In this document: in pieces, positions 42,017-51,027 of the stretch | Layout of the letters: each line of letters begins with the position of its first letter | How positions within the stretch are numbered: the stretch's first letter is position 1 | Assembly (NCBI GenBank): GCA_048268005.1 | Contig: JBLWWJ010000002.1 | Coordinates: forward strand, 248,001 to 312,000 | Reading direction: 5' to 3' | Length of the DNA stretch: 64,000 nucleotides | From: Ancylomarina sp048268005 | GTDB lineage: Bacteria > Bacteroidota > Bacteroidia > Bacteroidales > Marinifilaceae | The notes under the pieces: generated by a model | Told to the model about the DNA's origin: nothing | The model's database searches: none | Seen by the model: the letters and a program-made list of their open reading frames with translations, nothing else | Made by a program: the position numbers and the translations under genes

Positions 42017-44074
42017 ATGGAGCCAAAAGAAATGGACAAACAAGTGGAATTATCGGTAACTGATATGGCATCGGACAATATTCGAATACTATCAGCTGCT
42101 ATGGTTGAAAAAGCAAAATCTGGACACCCTGGTGGTGCTATGGGTGGTGCTGATTTTGTAAATGTACTCTTCTCGGAATTCTTAAATTTCGACCCTACCG
42201 ACATGAAATGGGCGAATCGTGATCGTTTCTTCCTTGACCCAGGTCATATGTCACCAATGTTGTATTCTATTTTAAGTCTGACAGGCAATTACAGCATGGA
42301 TGATTTGAAAAATTTCAGACAATGGGGTAGTGTAACACCAGGTCACCCTGAGGTTGATCAAGCAAGAGGTGTTGAGAATACATCAGGCCCATTAGGACAA
42401 GGGCACACAATGGCGGTTGGTGCTGCTATTACAGAGCGTTTCCTTGTTTCTCGTTTCGGCGAGTGGATGGCTCACAAAACTTATACTTTCATTTCTGATG
42501 GTGGTATTCAGGAAGAGATTGCTCAAGGTGCTGGTCGTATTGCAGGTACATTAGGATTGAGTAATTTGATCATGTTTTATGATGCAAATAATATCCAATT
42601 ATCAACAAAAGTTGAAGAGGTAACTTGCGAAGATACAGCTAAAAAATACGAAGCTTGGGGATGGTATGTGATTACTATCAATGGTAATGATGCTGGTGAA
42701 ATTCGTGCTGCACTAAAAGCTGCAAACGAAGAAACTGAGCGCCCAACTCTTATTATTGGTAAAACTTTAATGGGTAAAGGTGCTGTTGATGCTGACGGAT
42801 GTAGCTTTGAGAATATGGTGTCGACTCACGGTCAGCCATTGGGAGCTGCTGGTGCATCACTAGCTAAAACAGTTGAGAATCTTGGTGGTAATGCTGAAGA
42901 GCCATTCCAGATTTTCCCAGAAGTTCAAGCTTATTATAAAGAAGTACTAGCTAAGAAAACTGCAGATGCTGCGGCTAAGAAAGCTGAACAAGCTGAGTGG
43001 GCTAAAGCTAATCCTGAGTTGGCTGCTAAGTTGGAGAAATTCTTTAAGATGGAAGCTCCTGAGATTGATTATGAAGCAATTGCTCAGAAAGAAGGCGTAG
43101 CTACTCGTGCTGCTTCTGCTGCTGTATTAGCTGAGTTAGCTCAGAAAGTTGACAACATGATCGTTTCTTCTGCTGACTTAAGTAATTCTGATAAAACAGA
43201 TGGTTTCCTAAAACAAACAAAAGCATTAGTTAAAGGTGATTTCTCTGGAGCATTCCTTCAGGCTGGTGTTGCTGAATTAACAATGGCATCTATCTGTAAT
43301 GGTATTGCATTACACGGTGGTGTTTGGGCTGCTTGTGCAACTTTCTTTGTATTTTCTGATTATATGAAGCCAGCGGTTCGTCTATCTGCATTGATGGAAG
43401 TTCCTGTAAAATATATTTGGTCTCACGATGCTTTCCGTGTAGGAGAGGATGGACCAACGCATCAACCAATTGAGCAAGAAGCTCAGATTCGTTTGATGGA
43501 ACAAATTAAAAATCATTCTGGTGAGATGAGTCTTTTGGCTCTTCGTCCTGCTGATGCTTTGGAAGCTTCTGTAGCTTGGAAAATGGCTATGGAAAATACA
43601 AAGACACCTACAGCACTTATCATGTCTCGTCAGAACATTAAGGATCTTCCTTCAAAAGGAAATCGTTATGAAGAAGCTTTACAAGCACAGAAAGGTGCAT
43701 ACATTGTTGAGCAACCAAGTTCTACTCCTGATGTGGTTCTTTTGGCTAGTGGTTCTGAGGTTTCAACTCTTGTAGCTGGAGCTGAATTGTTGCGCGCTAA
43801 AGGAAACTTGAATATTCAGATTGTATCTGTTATCTCTGAAGGTTTATTCCGTCAGCAATCAGCAGAATATCAAGCTGAAGTTCTTCCTGCTGGAATTCCT
43901 ACTTTAGGATTAACTGCAGGACTACCTGTAACACTTCAAGGTTTAGTTGGAGCAAACGGTAAATCAGTTGGATTAGATCACTTTGGTTATTCAGCACCAG
44001 CAAGTGTGCTTGATGAGAAGTTTGGTTTTACTGCTGAAAATGTTGTAAAAGAAATTGAAGCGCTATTAGCATAG
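42017..44074 (+). CDS. tkt: Transketolase
   Basis: About 685 residues, the single-chain length, using thiamine diphosphate to move two-carbon units in the pentose phosphate pathway. I start at the ATG at 42017; the frame extends nine bases back to a TTG, less likely. Motifs: KSGHPGGAMGGADF near residues 33-46, GPLGQGHTMAVG, the ThDP/Mg signature GDGGIQEE-type FISDGGIQEEIAQG with NNIQLST, and the second-domain GEDGPTHQPIEQ (near 480). A low-complexity Ala/Lys segment joins domains. It is monocistronic with its own terminator. Confidence 0.96.
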   Translation: MEPKEMDKQVELSVTDMASDNIRILSAAMVEKAKSGHPGGAMGGADFVNVLFSEFLNFDPTDMKWANRDRFFLDPGHMSPMLYSILSLTGNYSMDDLKNFRQWGSVTPGHPEVDQARGVENTSGPLGQGHTMAVGAAITERFLVSRFGEWMAHKTYTFISDGGIQEEIAQGAGRIAGTLGLSNLIMFYDANNIQLSTKVEEVTCEDTAKKYEAWGWYVITINGNDAGEIRAALKAANEETERPTLIIGKTLMGKGAVDADGCSFENMVSTHGQPLGAAGASLAKTVENLGGNAEEPFQIFPEVQAYYKEVLAKKTADAAAKKAEQAEWAKANPELAAKLEKFFKMEAPEIDYEAIAQKEGVATRAASAAVLAELAQKVDNMIVSSADLSNSDKTDGFLKQTKALVKGDFSGAFLQAGVAELTMASICNGIALHGGVWAACATFFVFSDYMKPAVRLSALMEVPVKYIWSHDAFRVGEDGPTHQPIEQEAQIRLMEQIKNHSGEMSLLALRPADALEASVAWKMAMENTKTPTALIMSRQNIKDLPSKGNRYEEALQAQKGAYIVEQPSSTPDVVLLASGSEVSTLVAGAELLRAKGNLNIQIVSVISEGLFRQQSAEYQAEVLPAGIPTLGLTAGLPVTLQGLVGANGKSVGLDHFGYSAPASVLDEKFGFTAENVVKEIEALLA

Positions 44075-44096
44075 TCGCTTTAATAAATACATATTT

Positions 44097-44130
44097 AAAA
44101 TCCGAAGCTGAAAGGCTTCGGATTTTTTTG
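44097..44130 (+). terminator. Terminator after tkt
   Basis: AAAATCCGAAGC (44097-44108) and its complement (44115-44126) form a 12-bp stem with loop TGAAAG, followed by further T. Confidence 0.92.
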
Positions 44131-44265
44131 TGCCTTATTCTTACTTTATTCATTAATTTTGTCAATGTTGTGACATGGGTTAAACCATATGGGATTTTTT
44201 CCGTCAAAGAAGTATTCGCTTTTATTGGAATACTTACTTATAAGGGATATAAAAAGTTGTAATTG

Positions 44266-44826
44266 ATGATAAACAAATCAGACGATGATATTTTAGAAAT
44301 GTTTCGCGATGAGGCTACCAAAGAAGAAGCTTTTGGTCTCTTGCTGAAAAAATATCAGGAACGCTTGTATTGGCAGATTCGAAAAATCGTGATTTCACAT
44401 GACGATACAGATGATGTGCTGCAGAATACTTGTGTCAAAATATGGAAGGGCTTAGCCAATTTTCACTCAAAGTCTCAGCTTTTTACCTGGATGTATCGCA
44501 TTGCGACAAATGAAGCACTTAGTTTTCTTAAAGAAAAGCAACGAAAACAATTTGGTTTAGGTAATGGAGAAGTGGAAGACTTGCTATTGGCGAGTTTGGA
44601 AAGTGATCCCTATTTTGATGGTGATACGGCTCAGTTAGAGTTACAAAAGGCCATTGTGCAATTGCCCGAAAAACAACGCCTGGTTTTTAATATGAAATAT
44701 TTCGACGAAATGAAATATGAGGAAATTTCACGTATTCTTCAGACTTCGGTCGGCGCTTTAAAAGCATCTTACCATCATGCAGTAAAGAAAATTGAAAGTT
44801 TTTTAATTTCGAAAGAGTGTAGTTAA
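44266..44826 (+). CDS. ECF-type RNA polymerase sigma factor
   Basis: A 186-residue sigma-70 family factor with regions 2 and 4 only. Region 2 is in DDTDDVLQNTCVKIWKGL and LFTWMYRIATNEALSFL (around residues 47-86); region 4 (around 125-178) has LPEKQRLVFNMKYFDEMKYEEI and a helix-turn-helix LQTSVGALKASYHHAVKKI. The ATG at 44266 is chosen over the TTG just before it. It heads an operon with a membrane protein and a Spy-like secreted protein, the usual layout for envelope-stress ECF units in this phylum. Confidence 0.93.
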   Translation: MINKSDDDILEMFRDEATKEEAFGLLLKKYQERLYWQIRKIVISHDDTDDVLQNTCVKIWKGLANFHSKSQLFTWMYRIATNEALSFLKEKQRKQFGLGNGEVEDLLLASLESDPYFDGDTAQLELQKAIVQLPEKQRLVFNMKYFDEMKYEEISRILQTSVGALKASYHHAVKKIESFLISKECS

Positions 44827-44894
44827 ACCATCGGCCTTAAAATCAGTCTAATAACTGATGAGGTTTTGATAAATTAGGAATAAATCATTATCAT

Positions 44895-45299
44895 ATGCAA
44901 AAAGATAATCCATATAAAGTTCCAGAAAATTACTTTGATAATTTGGGAGCGCAGATACAAGAGAAAATTAAGCAAGAGGAAAATCAATTTGAGCCCATTG
45001 AAGAGAAGAAGTCTTTAATTGTTCAACTTAAGCCTTATATGTGGATGGCAGCTAGTGTTTTTGTTTTGGTGTTTGCTGCTCGAATCATCTTATCTGTTTC
45101 CGTATCTCCTGAGTATAAGATTGCATCTTTTGGAAATGAAGAATTACAGGCTAATGCCGATATCGATTCAATTGAGGCCGTAACTAATGAAGGGGATGCT
45201 CAATTTTTTGATGAGTTATTTGATGCAACATCTGATGACATAATTGATTATCTTTCGGATTCTGATATTGATACCGACATTTTACTTGCAAATCTATAA
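44895..45299 (+). CDS. Single-pass membrane protein, possible anti-sigma factor
   Basis: A 134-residue protein. The cytoplasmic part starts MQKDNPYKVPENYFDNLGAQ, where the VPENYFDNL motif recurs in proteins encoded next to ECF sigma factors in Bacteroidota. One membrane segment (about residues 48-68) is followed by a highly acidic C-terminal part (EADIDSIE, DDIIDYLSDSDIDTD). No zinc anti-sigma (HxxxCxxC) motif is present. Sixty-eight bases separate it from the sigma gene and 22 from the next. The anti-sigma role is inferred from location. Confidence 0.75.
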   Translation: MQKDNPYKVPENYFDNLGAQIQEKIKQEENQFEPIEEKKSLIVQLKPYMWMAASVFVLVFAARIILSVSVSPEYKIASFGNEELQANADIDSIEAVTNEGDAQFFDELFDATSDDIIDYLSDSDIDTDILLANL

Positions 45300-45321
45300 G
45301 TTTAAATAATAAGAAACGATC

Positions 45322-45801
45322 ATGTACAAAATCATAAGTTTTCTAAGCCTTATAATGCTTTATAGCTCTATATTATTCTCGCAAGGGCATAGAGGTGAAA
45401 AGTCACCCGAAATGAGAGCAAAAATTGAAGCTCAAAAAATTTCTTTTATTACTCAGCAGGTGGAGTTAAGCCCTGAAGAAGCTCAAAAGTTTTGGCCATT
45501 ATATAACGAAATGAATAAAAAAAAGGAAGCTTTTCATCTTGAATTCAGACAATTGATCAGAAGTTTAAAGGGAGACTCCGAAAATTTATCAGAGGATGAA
45601 TTAATTCGAATAAGTGATCGAATGGCGGAACTGAAAGTAGAGAAGGCTAAGATGGAAAGAGATTATCATTACAAGTTTAAAAAAGTCCTTTCGGTTAAGC
45701 AAATCCTTGACTTGCATTTGGCTGAAAAACAATTTCAGGGTATGTTGCTACGTCGCATAAAAGGTGAAGGTGGTAGGCACATGCAAAGAGAAAGAAAGTA
45801 G
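45322..45801 (+). CDS. Spy/CpxP-like secreted helical protein
   Basis: A 159-residue protein with a signal peptide (residues 1-20, MYKIISFLSLIMLYSSILFS). The rest is helical and charged, with VELSPEEAQKFWPLYNEMNK (near residues 49-68) and LSVKQILDLHLAEKQF (near 124-139), resembling the LTxxQ repeats of Spy/CpxP proteins. Such proteins sense or chaperone envelope damage; some are annotated as sensors of ECF sigma factors. It is the third gene of the sigma operon and ends before a strong terminator. Confidence 0.8.
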   Translation: MYKIISFLSLIMLYSSILFSQGHRGEKSPEMRAKIEAQKISFITQQVELSPEEAQKFWPLYNEMNKKKEAFHLEFRQLIRSLKGDSENLSEDELIRISDRMAELKVEKAKMERDYHYKFKKVLSVKQILDLHLAEKQFQGMLLRRIKGEGGRHMQRERK

Positions 45802-45819
45802 ATTCGAATAAGATAAAAT

Positions 45820-45862
45820 AAAGTAGCCCTTAAGTTTATGACTTAAGGGCTACTTTGTTTTT
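45820..45862 (+). terminator. Terminator of the ECF sigma operon
   Basis: A perfect 15-bp stem, 45820-45834 and 45842-45856, around a 7-base loop, followed by GTTTTTG. The core is GTAGCCCTTAAG. Confidence 0.93.
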
Positions 45863-45962
45863 GAATTTTAAGTAATATCTTCTACAAACTGGAGTTTAAC
45901 TGTTGATTTGTTAGAATAAGCTAAATTGTCTTTTAATAATATTATTTCAGCTTAAGTTTCTT

Positions 45963-45970
45963 TAATTTTG
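45963..45970 (+). promoter_or_regulatory. -7 box of the tricorn-like protease gene
   Basis: TAATTTTG fits TANNTTTG, 84 bases before the preferred start at 46055. The -33 region is not convincing. Confidence 0.4.
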
Positions 45971-46054
45971 AAATCTTAATCATAAATGACAAAAATGTGT
46001 ATAAGAGTATTGAACTTTAATGACACATGCCTACTAACAAATAATAAATATAAA

Positions 46055-49000
46055 ATGAAAAAGATTTTGGTCATAATGTTGTGCATCCTATCCGGGACAA
46101 TGTTATTTGCGAAAGAAAGTAATCAGTGGATACGCTATGCCGCTATTTCTCCTGATGGAGAACAAATTGCTTTTACTTATAAAGGAGATATCTACTTAAT
46201 TCCATCAGAAGGTGGCGAAGCTAGAAACTTAACTTTCCACGATGCTCATGATTATATGCCAGTTTGGAATCATGCTGGGACACAAATTAGTTTTGCGTCG
46301 GAGCGATATGGTAATATGGATGTTTTTGTTATTGATGTTGACGGAGGACAGCCAACACGATTGACTTATCATTCAAAAGATGAGCGACCATTTTCATTCA
46401 GTGCTGATGATAAGAAAGTTATTTTTGGTGGACAACGCTTAGATACCAAAGAACATCGCCAGTATAATACAGGTTCACAGCCTGAACTGTATCAGGTGGC
46501 TGTGAAAGGTGGTCGTGTTGAGCAAATTTTTACAATTCCTGCAGAAGAGGTTCAAGTTCGTAAAGATGGACGTGAATTGGTTTATATTGACAAAAAAGGG
46601 GGAGAAGATTATTTTCGTAAGCACCATAAATCAACAATTACACGTGATATTTGGAAGTATGATGTTGTGACTGACACGCATTCTAAGATTACAAGCTTCG
46701 AAGGTGAAGATCGTAATCCAATTTATACGACTGATGAAAAGAGCCTTTACTATTTAAGTGAAGAAAGTGGATGCTTCAATGTGCATAAGTTAAATATCGA
46801 AAAACCATCAGTGACAGAACAGGTTACTGATTTTAAAATGCACCCTGTTCGTTATTTAAGTATGGCCAATAACGGAACACTTTGTTATACTCACAATGGT
46901 GATTTATATACAAAGGCAGAGAATGAAAAAGCTAAACTGATTAAGGTTAATGTTCGCTCTGAGGCTAGACACAATAATATGAAAGTATTACCAGTATCAG
47001 GTAATATTAAAGAAATGGCTATTTCTCCTAATGGTAAAGAAGTAGCTTATATCGTAAGAGGTGAGGTATTCGTTTCTTCGGTTGAATCTAAAATGACAAA
47101 ACGTATTACAAATACACCAGCTCAGGAACAATTTGTGAGTTTTTCTCCTGATGGAAAAGCCATTATGTACTCATCGGAGCGTGATGCGAAATGGGGTATT
47201 TATCAAACTAAACGTGTTAACGAAAAAGAACCTTATTTCTTTGCTTCAACTGTATTGAAAGAAGAAAATGTTATCGTTAATGATAATGAGAATTATCAAG
47301 CTGAATATTCTCCTGATGGAAAAGAAATCGCTTTTATCGAGAATAAGAAGACGCTTCGAATCTATAATATAGATAAGAAAAAGAGCCGCACTCTAATGAC
47401 TCCAAACGAGTTGTATTATATGGGTGATGGTGATCAATATTACCAGTGGAGTCCTGATAGCAAATGGTTATTGGTTTCATACTCGCCATCTATGGGAAAT
47501 GATGAATCTGTTTTATTAGCAGCCGATGGATCTAAAGAAATGATTAATCTGACTCAAAGTGGTTATGGTGATTACGCTCCAACTTGGGTGAATGGTGGTA
47601 AGCAGATTTTATGGTTTAGTAATAGAAATGGTTTGCGTTCTCATGCCAATTCTGGATCTAAGCAAATGGACGTTTATTCTCTTTTCTTAACTAACGACGC
47701 ATGGGATAAATTCCATATGAGCAAAGACGAGTATAAGCTTTGGAAAGAAATTAGTGACAAGGAGAAGAAAGATAAGGAAGAGAAAGAGAAAAAAGAGTCT
47801 GATAAAAAGGACAAAAAGAAAAAAGGTAAAAAAGAAGACAAAAAAGACGAGCCTAAAGTAAAAGATTTGAAGTTCGACTGGGATGGTCTTCAGGATAGAA
47901 AAGCAAGATTGACTATACATTCTGCAAAATTAGGTGATGCTGTTTTGTCAAAAGACGGAGAGGATCTATACTACTTAGCTAAATTCGAAAAAGGCTATAA
48001 TCTTTGGACGACTAAGCTGCGTACTAAGGAGACTAAGATGTTAATGCCTCTTGGAGCCCGTTCAGGTAGTTTGCAGTGGGATAAGGATATGAAGAAGCTT
48101 TTTTTACTATCTAATGGTAGAATTTCTACTATCGATGTCAAAGCTAAATCTAAGAAATCAGTCGCAACAAGAAGCGAAATGCTTTTAGATCTTGCTGCTG
48201 AGCGCCAAAACATGTTTAACCATGTGTGGAAGCGTGTAAAATCAATGTTTTATATTTCAGATTACCATGGTGTTGATTGGGATGCTTTAAAGGAGAATTA
48301 TCAAGCTAAATTAGGATCAGTAGGAAATGATTTTGAATTCTCTGAGATGTTATCAGAAATGTTAGGTGAATTGAATGTTTCTCACTGTGGTGCTCGTTAC
48401 TATGGCGGTATGTCAGGAGCTGATAATACAGCTTCACTAGGTGTGTTCTTCGATTATACCTACAAAGGTCAAGGTATCAAGATTACAGAAGTGATAAAGA
48501 ATGGACCTCTTGATAAGGATCATATCAAAATTAAACCGGGTATGATCATTCAGCATATCGATGGTGTTAGTATTGATACAAATGTTGATTTCGCAAAATA
48601 TCTAAATAGAAAAGCGGGACAATTTACCTTGCTACATGTTTACGATCCTGCAACAAAAAAATCTCAGGATATTACAATGAAGCCTATTTCTTTGAGAGCA
48701 GAGGGGAATTTATTGTATGAGCGCTGGATTAAGAAGAATGAGGCTGATGTTGAGAAATTGAGTAATGGTCAGTTAGGTTATGTACACCTTCCAGGTATGA
48801 GCGATGGAAAATATCGTGATACCTACGAAAAGGCTATGGGTAAATACTTCGATAAAAAAGGATTGATCGTAGATACACGTTTTAATGGAGGTGGTGATCT
48901 TGTTGGTGACCTGTCAATGTTCTTAACTGGTGTTCGTTTTCTTGATTATGCGGTTGAAGACAGAGTACTAGGTTTTGAGCCTACTTACCGTTGGACCAAA

Positions 49001-49321
49001 CCAAGTGTTGCTTTGGTAGGTGAAGCTCAATATAGCGATGGTTCTTGTTTTGCTTGTGGTTACCAAGACCTGGGTATTGGTAAAATGATTGGTATGCCTG
49101 TTCCTGGAACTTGTAGTTTTGCAGGATGGGAAATGTTGCAAAATGGTAAAGTACTATGGGGATCTGTTCCTGTAAGTGCTAAAAACAAAAAAGGAGAGTG
49201 GATGGAGAACAATCAAACTATTCCTGAAGTCATCATTAAAAATATGCCTGGTCAAATTGATAAAGGTATCGATCAGCAGCTTGAAGGAGCTATTGAAGAT
49301 TTATTGAAAACAGTAGAATAG
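46055..49321 (+). CDS. Tricorn-like S41 family protease, exported
   Basis: About 1,088 residues. I place the start at 46055 because MKKILVIMLCILSGTMLFA there is a good signal peptide; an in-frame start 69 bases upstream would bury it. The N-terminal part carries repeated beta-propeller motifs (AISPDGEQIAF, FSPDGKAIMY, YSPDGKEIAF, WSPDSKWLLV). A Lys/Asp/Glu-rich linker follows (about residues 560-605). The core domain, PDZ (about 800-880) and S41 domain complete it; the likely catalytic His is in ELNVSHCG and the catalytic Ser in QYSDGSCF. It should degrade peptides in the periplasm. It stands alone between terminators. Confidence 0.9.
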   Translation: MKKILVIMLCILSGTMLFAKESNQWIRYAAISPDGEQIAFTYKGDIYLIPSEGGEARNLTFHDAHDYMPVWNHAGTQISFASERYGNMDVFVIDVDGGQPTRLTYHSKDERPFSFSADDKKVIFGGQRLDTKEHRQYNTGSQPELYQVAVKGGRVEQIFTIPAEEVQVRKDGRELVYIDKKGGEDYFRKHHKSTITRDIWKYDVVTDTHSKITSFEGEDRNPIYTTDEKSLYYLSEESGCFNVHKLNIEKPSVTEQVTDFKMHPVRYLSMANNGTLCYTHNGDLYTKAENEKAKLIKVNVRSEARHNNMKVLPVSGNIKEMAISPNGKEVAYIVRGEVFVSSVESKMTKRITNTPAQEQFVSFSPDGKAIMYSSERDAKWGIYQTKRVNEKEPYFFASTVLKEENVIVNDNENYQAEYSPDGKEIAFIENKKTLRIYNIDKKKSRTLMTPNELYYMGDGDQYYQWSPDSKWLLVSYSPSMGNDESVLLAADGSKEMINLTQSGYGDYAPTWVNGGKQILWFSNRNGLRSHANSGSKQMDVYSLFLTNDAWDKFHMSKDEYKLWKEISDKEKKDKEEKEKKESDKKDKKKKGKKEDKKDEPKVKDLKFDWDGLQDRKARLTIHSAKLGDAVLSKDGEDLYYLAKFEKGYNLWTTKLRTKETKMLMPLGARSGSLQWDKDMKKLFLLSNGRISTIDVKAKSKKSVATRSEMLLDLAAERQNMFNHVWKRVKSMFYISDYHGVDWDALKENYQAKLGSVGNDFEFSEMLSEMLGELNVSHCGARYYGGMSGADNTASLGVFFDYTYKGQGIKITEVIKNGPLDKDHIKIKPGMIIQHIDGVSIDTNVDFAKYLNRKAGQFTLLHVYDPATKKSQDITMKPISLRAEGNLLYERWIKKNEADVEKLSNGQLGYVHLPGMSDGKYRDTYEKAMGKYFDKKGLIVDTRFNGGGDLVGDLSMFLTGVRFLDYAVEDRVLGFEPTYRWTKPSVALVGEAQYSDGSCFACGYQDLGIGKMIGMPVPGTCSFAGWEMLQNGKVLWGSVPVSAKNKKGEWMENNQTIPEVIIKNMPGQIDKGIDQQLEGAIEDLLKTVE

Positions 49322-49343
49322 TTTATTCTATTCTTCAATATAC

Positions 49344-49375
49344 AAGGCTGTCCTCTCTAAGGACAGCCTTTTTTG
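49344..49375 (+). terminator. Terminator after the tricorn-like protease
   Basis: AAGGCTGTCC (49344-49353) and GGACAGCCTT (49361-49370) pair perfectly around a 7-base loop, and T follows. Confidence 0.92.
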
Positions 49376-49553
49376 TGCTCTTCATTTTCCATTATTTAGA
49401 GCCGATTCAATTAGGACTTAGAAGCATGAATTGGTAATTGGAGCACTATTATTTTCTATCTTTAGGGGTTTGCTTTTTAGCGAACCGCTTAAAAGAAGAG
49501 TCAAGCGATGCATTCATCCCAAATCTCATCTATGTTTAATTTTTTAATTAATA

Positions 49554-50957
49554 ATGATGACAAAAAAGTACGATGTAATTATTGTTGGAGCAGGACCAGC
49601 TGGTATTTTCTGTGCCTATGAACTGGTTAAATCAGGTAAGAAACTGAATATTTTAATGCTTGAGAAAGGTAGAGGAATTACCAATCGAAAATGTCCCAAG
49701 CATTTTAATGGAGGCGTCTGTACTCATTGTAAGCCTTGTAGTATTACTACAGGTTGGGCAGGAGCAGGCGCATTTTCAGACGGAAAACTTTCCTTATCAC
49801 ACGAAGTTGGAGGTACATTGCCTGAATATTTGGGTGTGGAAAAAGCCATGGAACTAATCAAATATACCGATGAGGTTTATTTGGAGTTTGGTGCTGATGG
49901 TGATATCCATGGAGAGGAGTTTAGCCCAGAAATGAAAGATATTAGGCGAAAAGCAATTGAAGCAAATTTAAAATTGGTGCATTGCCCGGTTCGTCATTTG
50001 GGAACTGAAAAAGCTCAAGCTTTATATCATAAGCTTTACGACTACTTGACTGGTGAAGGTGTAGAAGTTCAATTTAATTCAGCGGTTAACGATTTGATTA
50101 TCGAAGATGAGGTAATTAAAGGTGTTCGCAATGGGAATGGGGATTATTTTGCTGATCAGGTTATGGTTTCAGTTGGACGAGAAGGAGCTGATTGGTTGAT
50201 GCAGAAGTGTGCTCAGGAGAATATTTCTACCGAAGTAGGAGCCGTTGATATAGGTGTTCGTGTTGAGTGCCGAAATGAAATTATGCAGGAAATAAATGAT
50301 AACTTCTATGAAGCCAAGCTGATTCATTACACCAAAACATTTGATGATAAAGTTAGAACCTTCTGCTCCAACCCGGGTGGATTTGTATCATCGGAATACT
50401 ATGAGGGTGATTTAGCTGTTGTAAATGGACATAGTTTCAAGGATTTGAAGAGTGATAATACAAATTTTGCTTTATTGGTTTCACAAAAATTTACAGAACC
50501 TTTTAACGAGCCAATTGAATATGGAAAGCATGTTGCGCGTTTGGCTAATATGCTGACCAAGAATCAGATCTTGGTTCAACGATTTGGTGATTTTATGCGC
50601 GGTCGTCGTACTACAAAAGATCGTTTGTATAGAAATAATATTATCCCTACGCTTAAGGATGCTGTTCCGGGTGATTTAAGCTTGGTTCTACCACATCGTA
50701 TACTCAAGGATATTCGTGAGATGATAATGGCCTTGGATAAGGTTACTCCAGGTTTGGCCTCAGATGAAACACTACTTTATGGTGTTGAGGTGAAATTTTA
50801 TTGCAATGTTGCCAAAGTTGGTAAGGATTTCCAGTCACTTTCAGTGAAGAATTTATATATGGGAGGTGATGGACCAGGTATTACTCGTGGTTTAATGCAA
50901 GCTTCAGTCAATGGTGTTGTGATAGCCCGAGAGCTGCTAAAGAAGTTTGATAATTAA
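49554..50957 (+). CDS. FAD-dependent dehydrogenase/oxidoreductase (COG2509 type)
   Basis: A 467-residue flavoprotein. The FAD-binding Rossmann fold starts KYDVIIVGAGPAGIFCAYEL with GxGxxG at residues 12-17. The cysteine-containing region NRKCPKHFNGGVCTHCKPC (around residues 46-64) could bind a metal or a cluster and is typical for this family. A second FAD motif, MGGDGPGITRGLMQASVNG, lies near the C terminus (around 440-458). The substrate is unknown. It is the only gene before the convergent DUF4097-like gene, sharing a terminator with it. Confidence 0.85.
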   Translation: MMTKKYDVIIVGAGPAGIFCAYELVKSGKKLNILMLEKGRGITNRKCPKHFNGGVCTHCKPCSITTGWAGAGAFSDGKLSLSHEVGGTLPEYLGVEKAMELIKYTDEVYLEFGADGDIHGEEFSPEMKDIRRKAIEANLKLVHCPVRHLGTEKAQALYHKLYDYLTGEGVEVQFNSAVNDLIIEDEVIKGVRNGNGDYFADQVMVSVGREGADWLMQKCAQENISTEVGAVDIGVRVECRNEIMQEINDNFYEAKLIHYTKTFDDKVRTFCSNPGGFVSSEYYEGDLAVVNGHSFKDLKSDNTNFALLVSQKFTEPFNEPIEYGKHVARLANMLTKNQILVQRFGDFMRGRRTTKDRLYRNNIIPTLKDAVPGDLSLVLPHRILKDIREMIMALDKVTPGLASDETLLYGVEVKFYCNVAKVGKDFQSLSVKNLYMGGDGPGITRGLMQASVNGVVIARELLKKFDN

Positions 50958-50974
50958 TGAAAACCGATAATAAA

Positions 50975-51006
50975 AAGAGCCTGTGTATTGATTTACACAG
51001 GCTCTT
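50975..51006. terminator. Bidirectional terminator
   Basis: AAGAGCCTGTGTA (50975-50987) and its exact complement (50994-51006) form a 13-bp stem with loop TTGATT. It lies between two convergent genes, with A-runs on the left and T-rich bases on the right, so it can serve both. Confidence 0.9.
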
Positions 51007-51027
51007 CTTATATCCTTTGAATAAAGA

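Noticed and set aside
45986..46054. N-terminal extension of the tricorn-like protease
   Set aside because: The extension would put the clear signal peptide at residues 24-42, and the -7 box lies only 16 bases before it.
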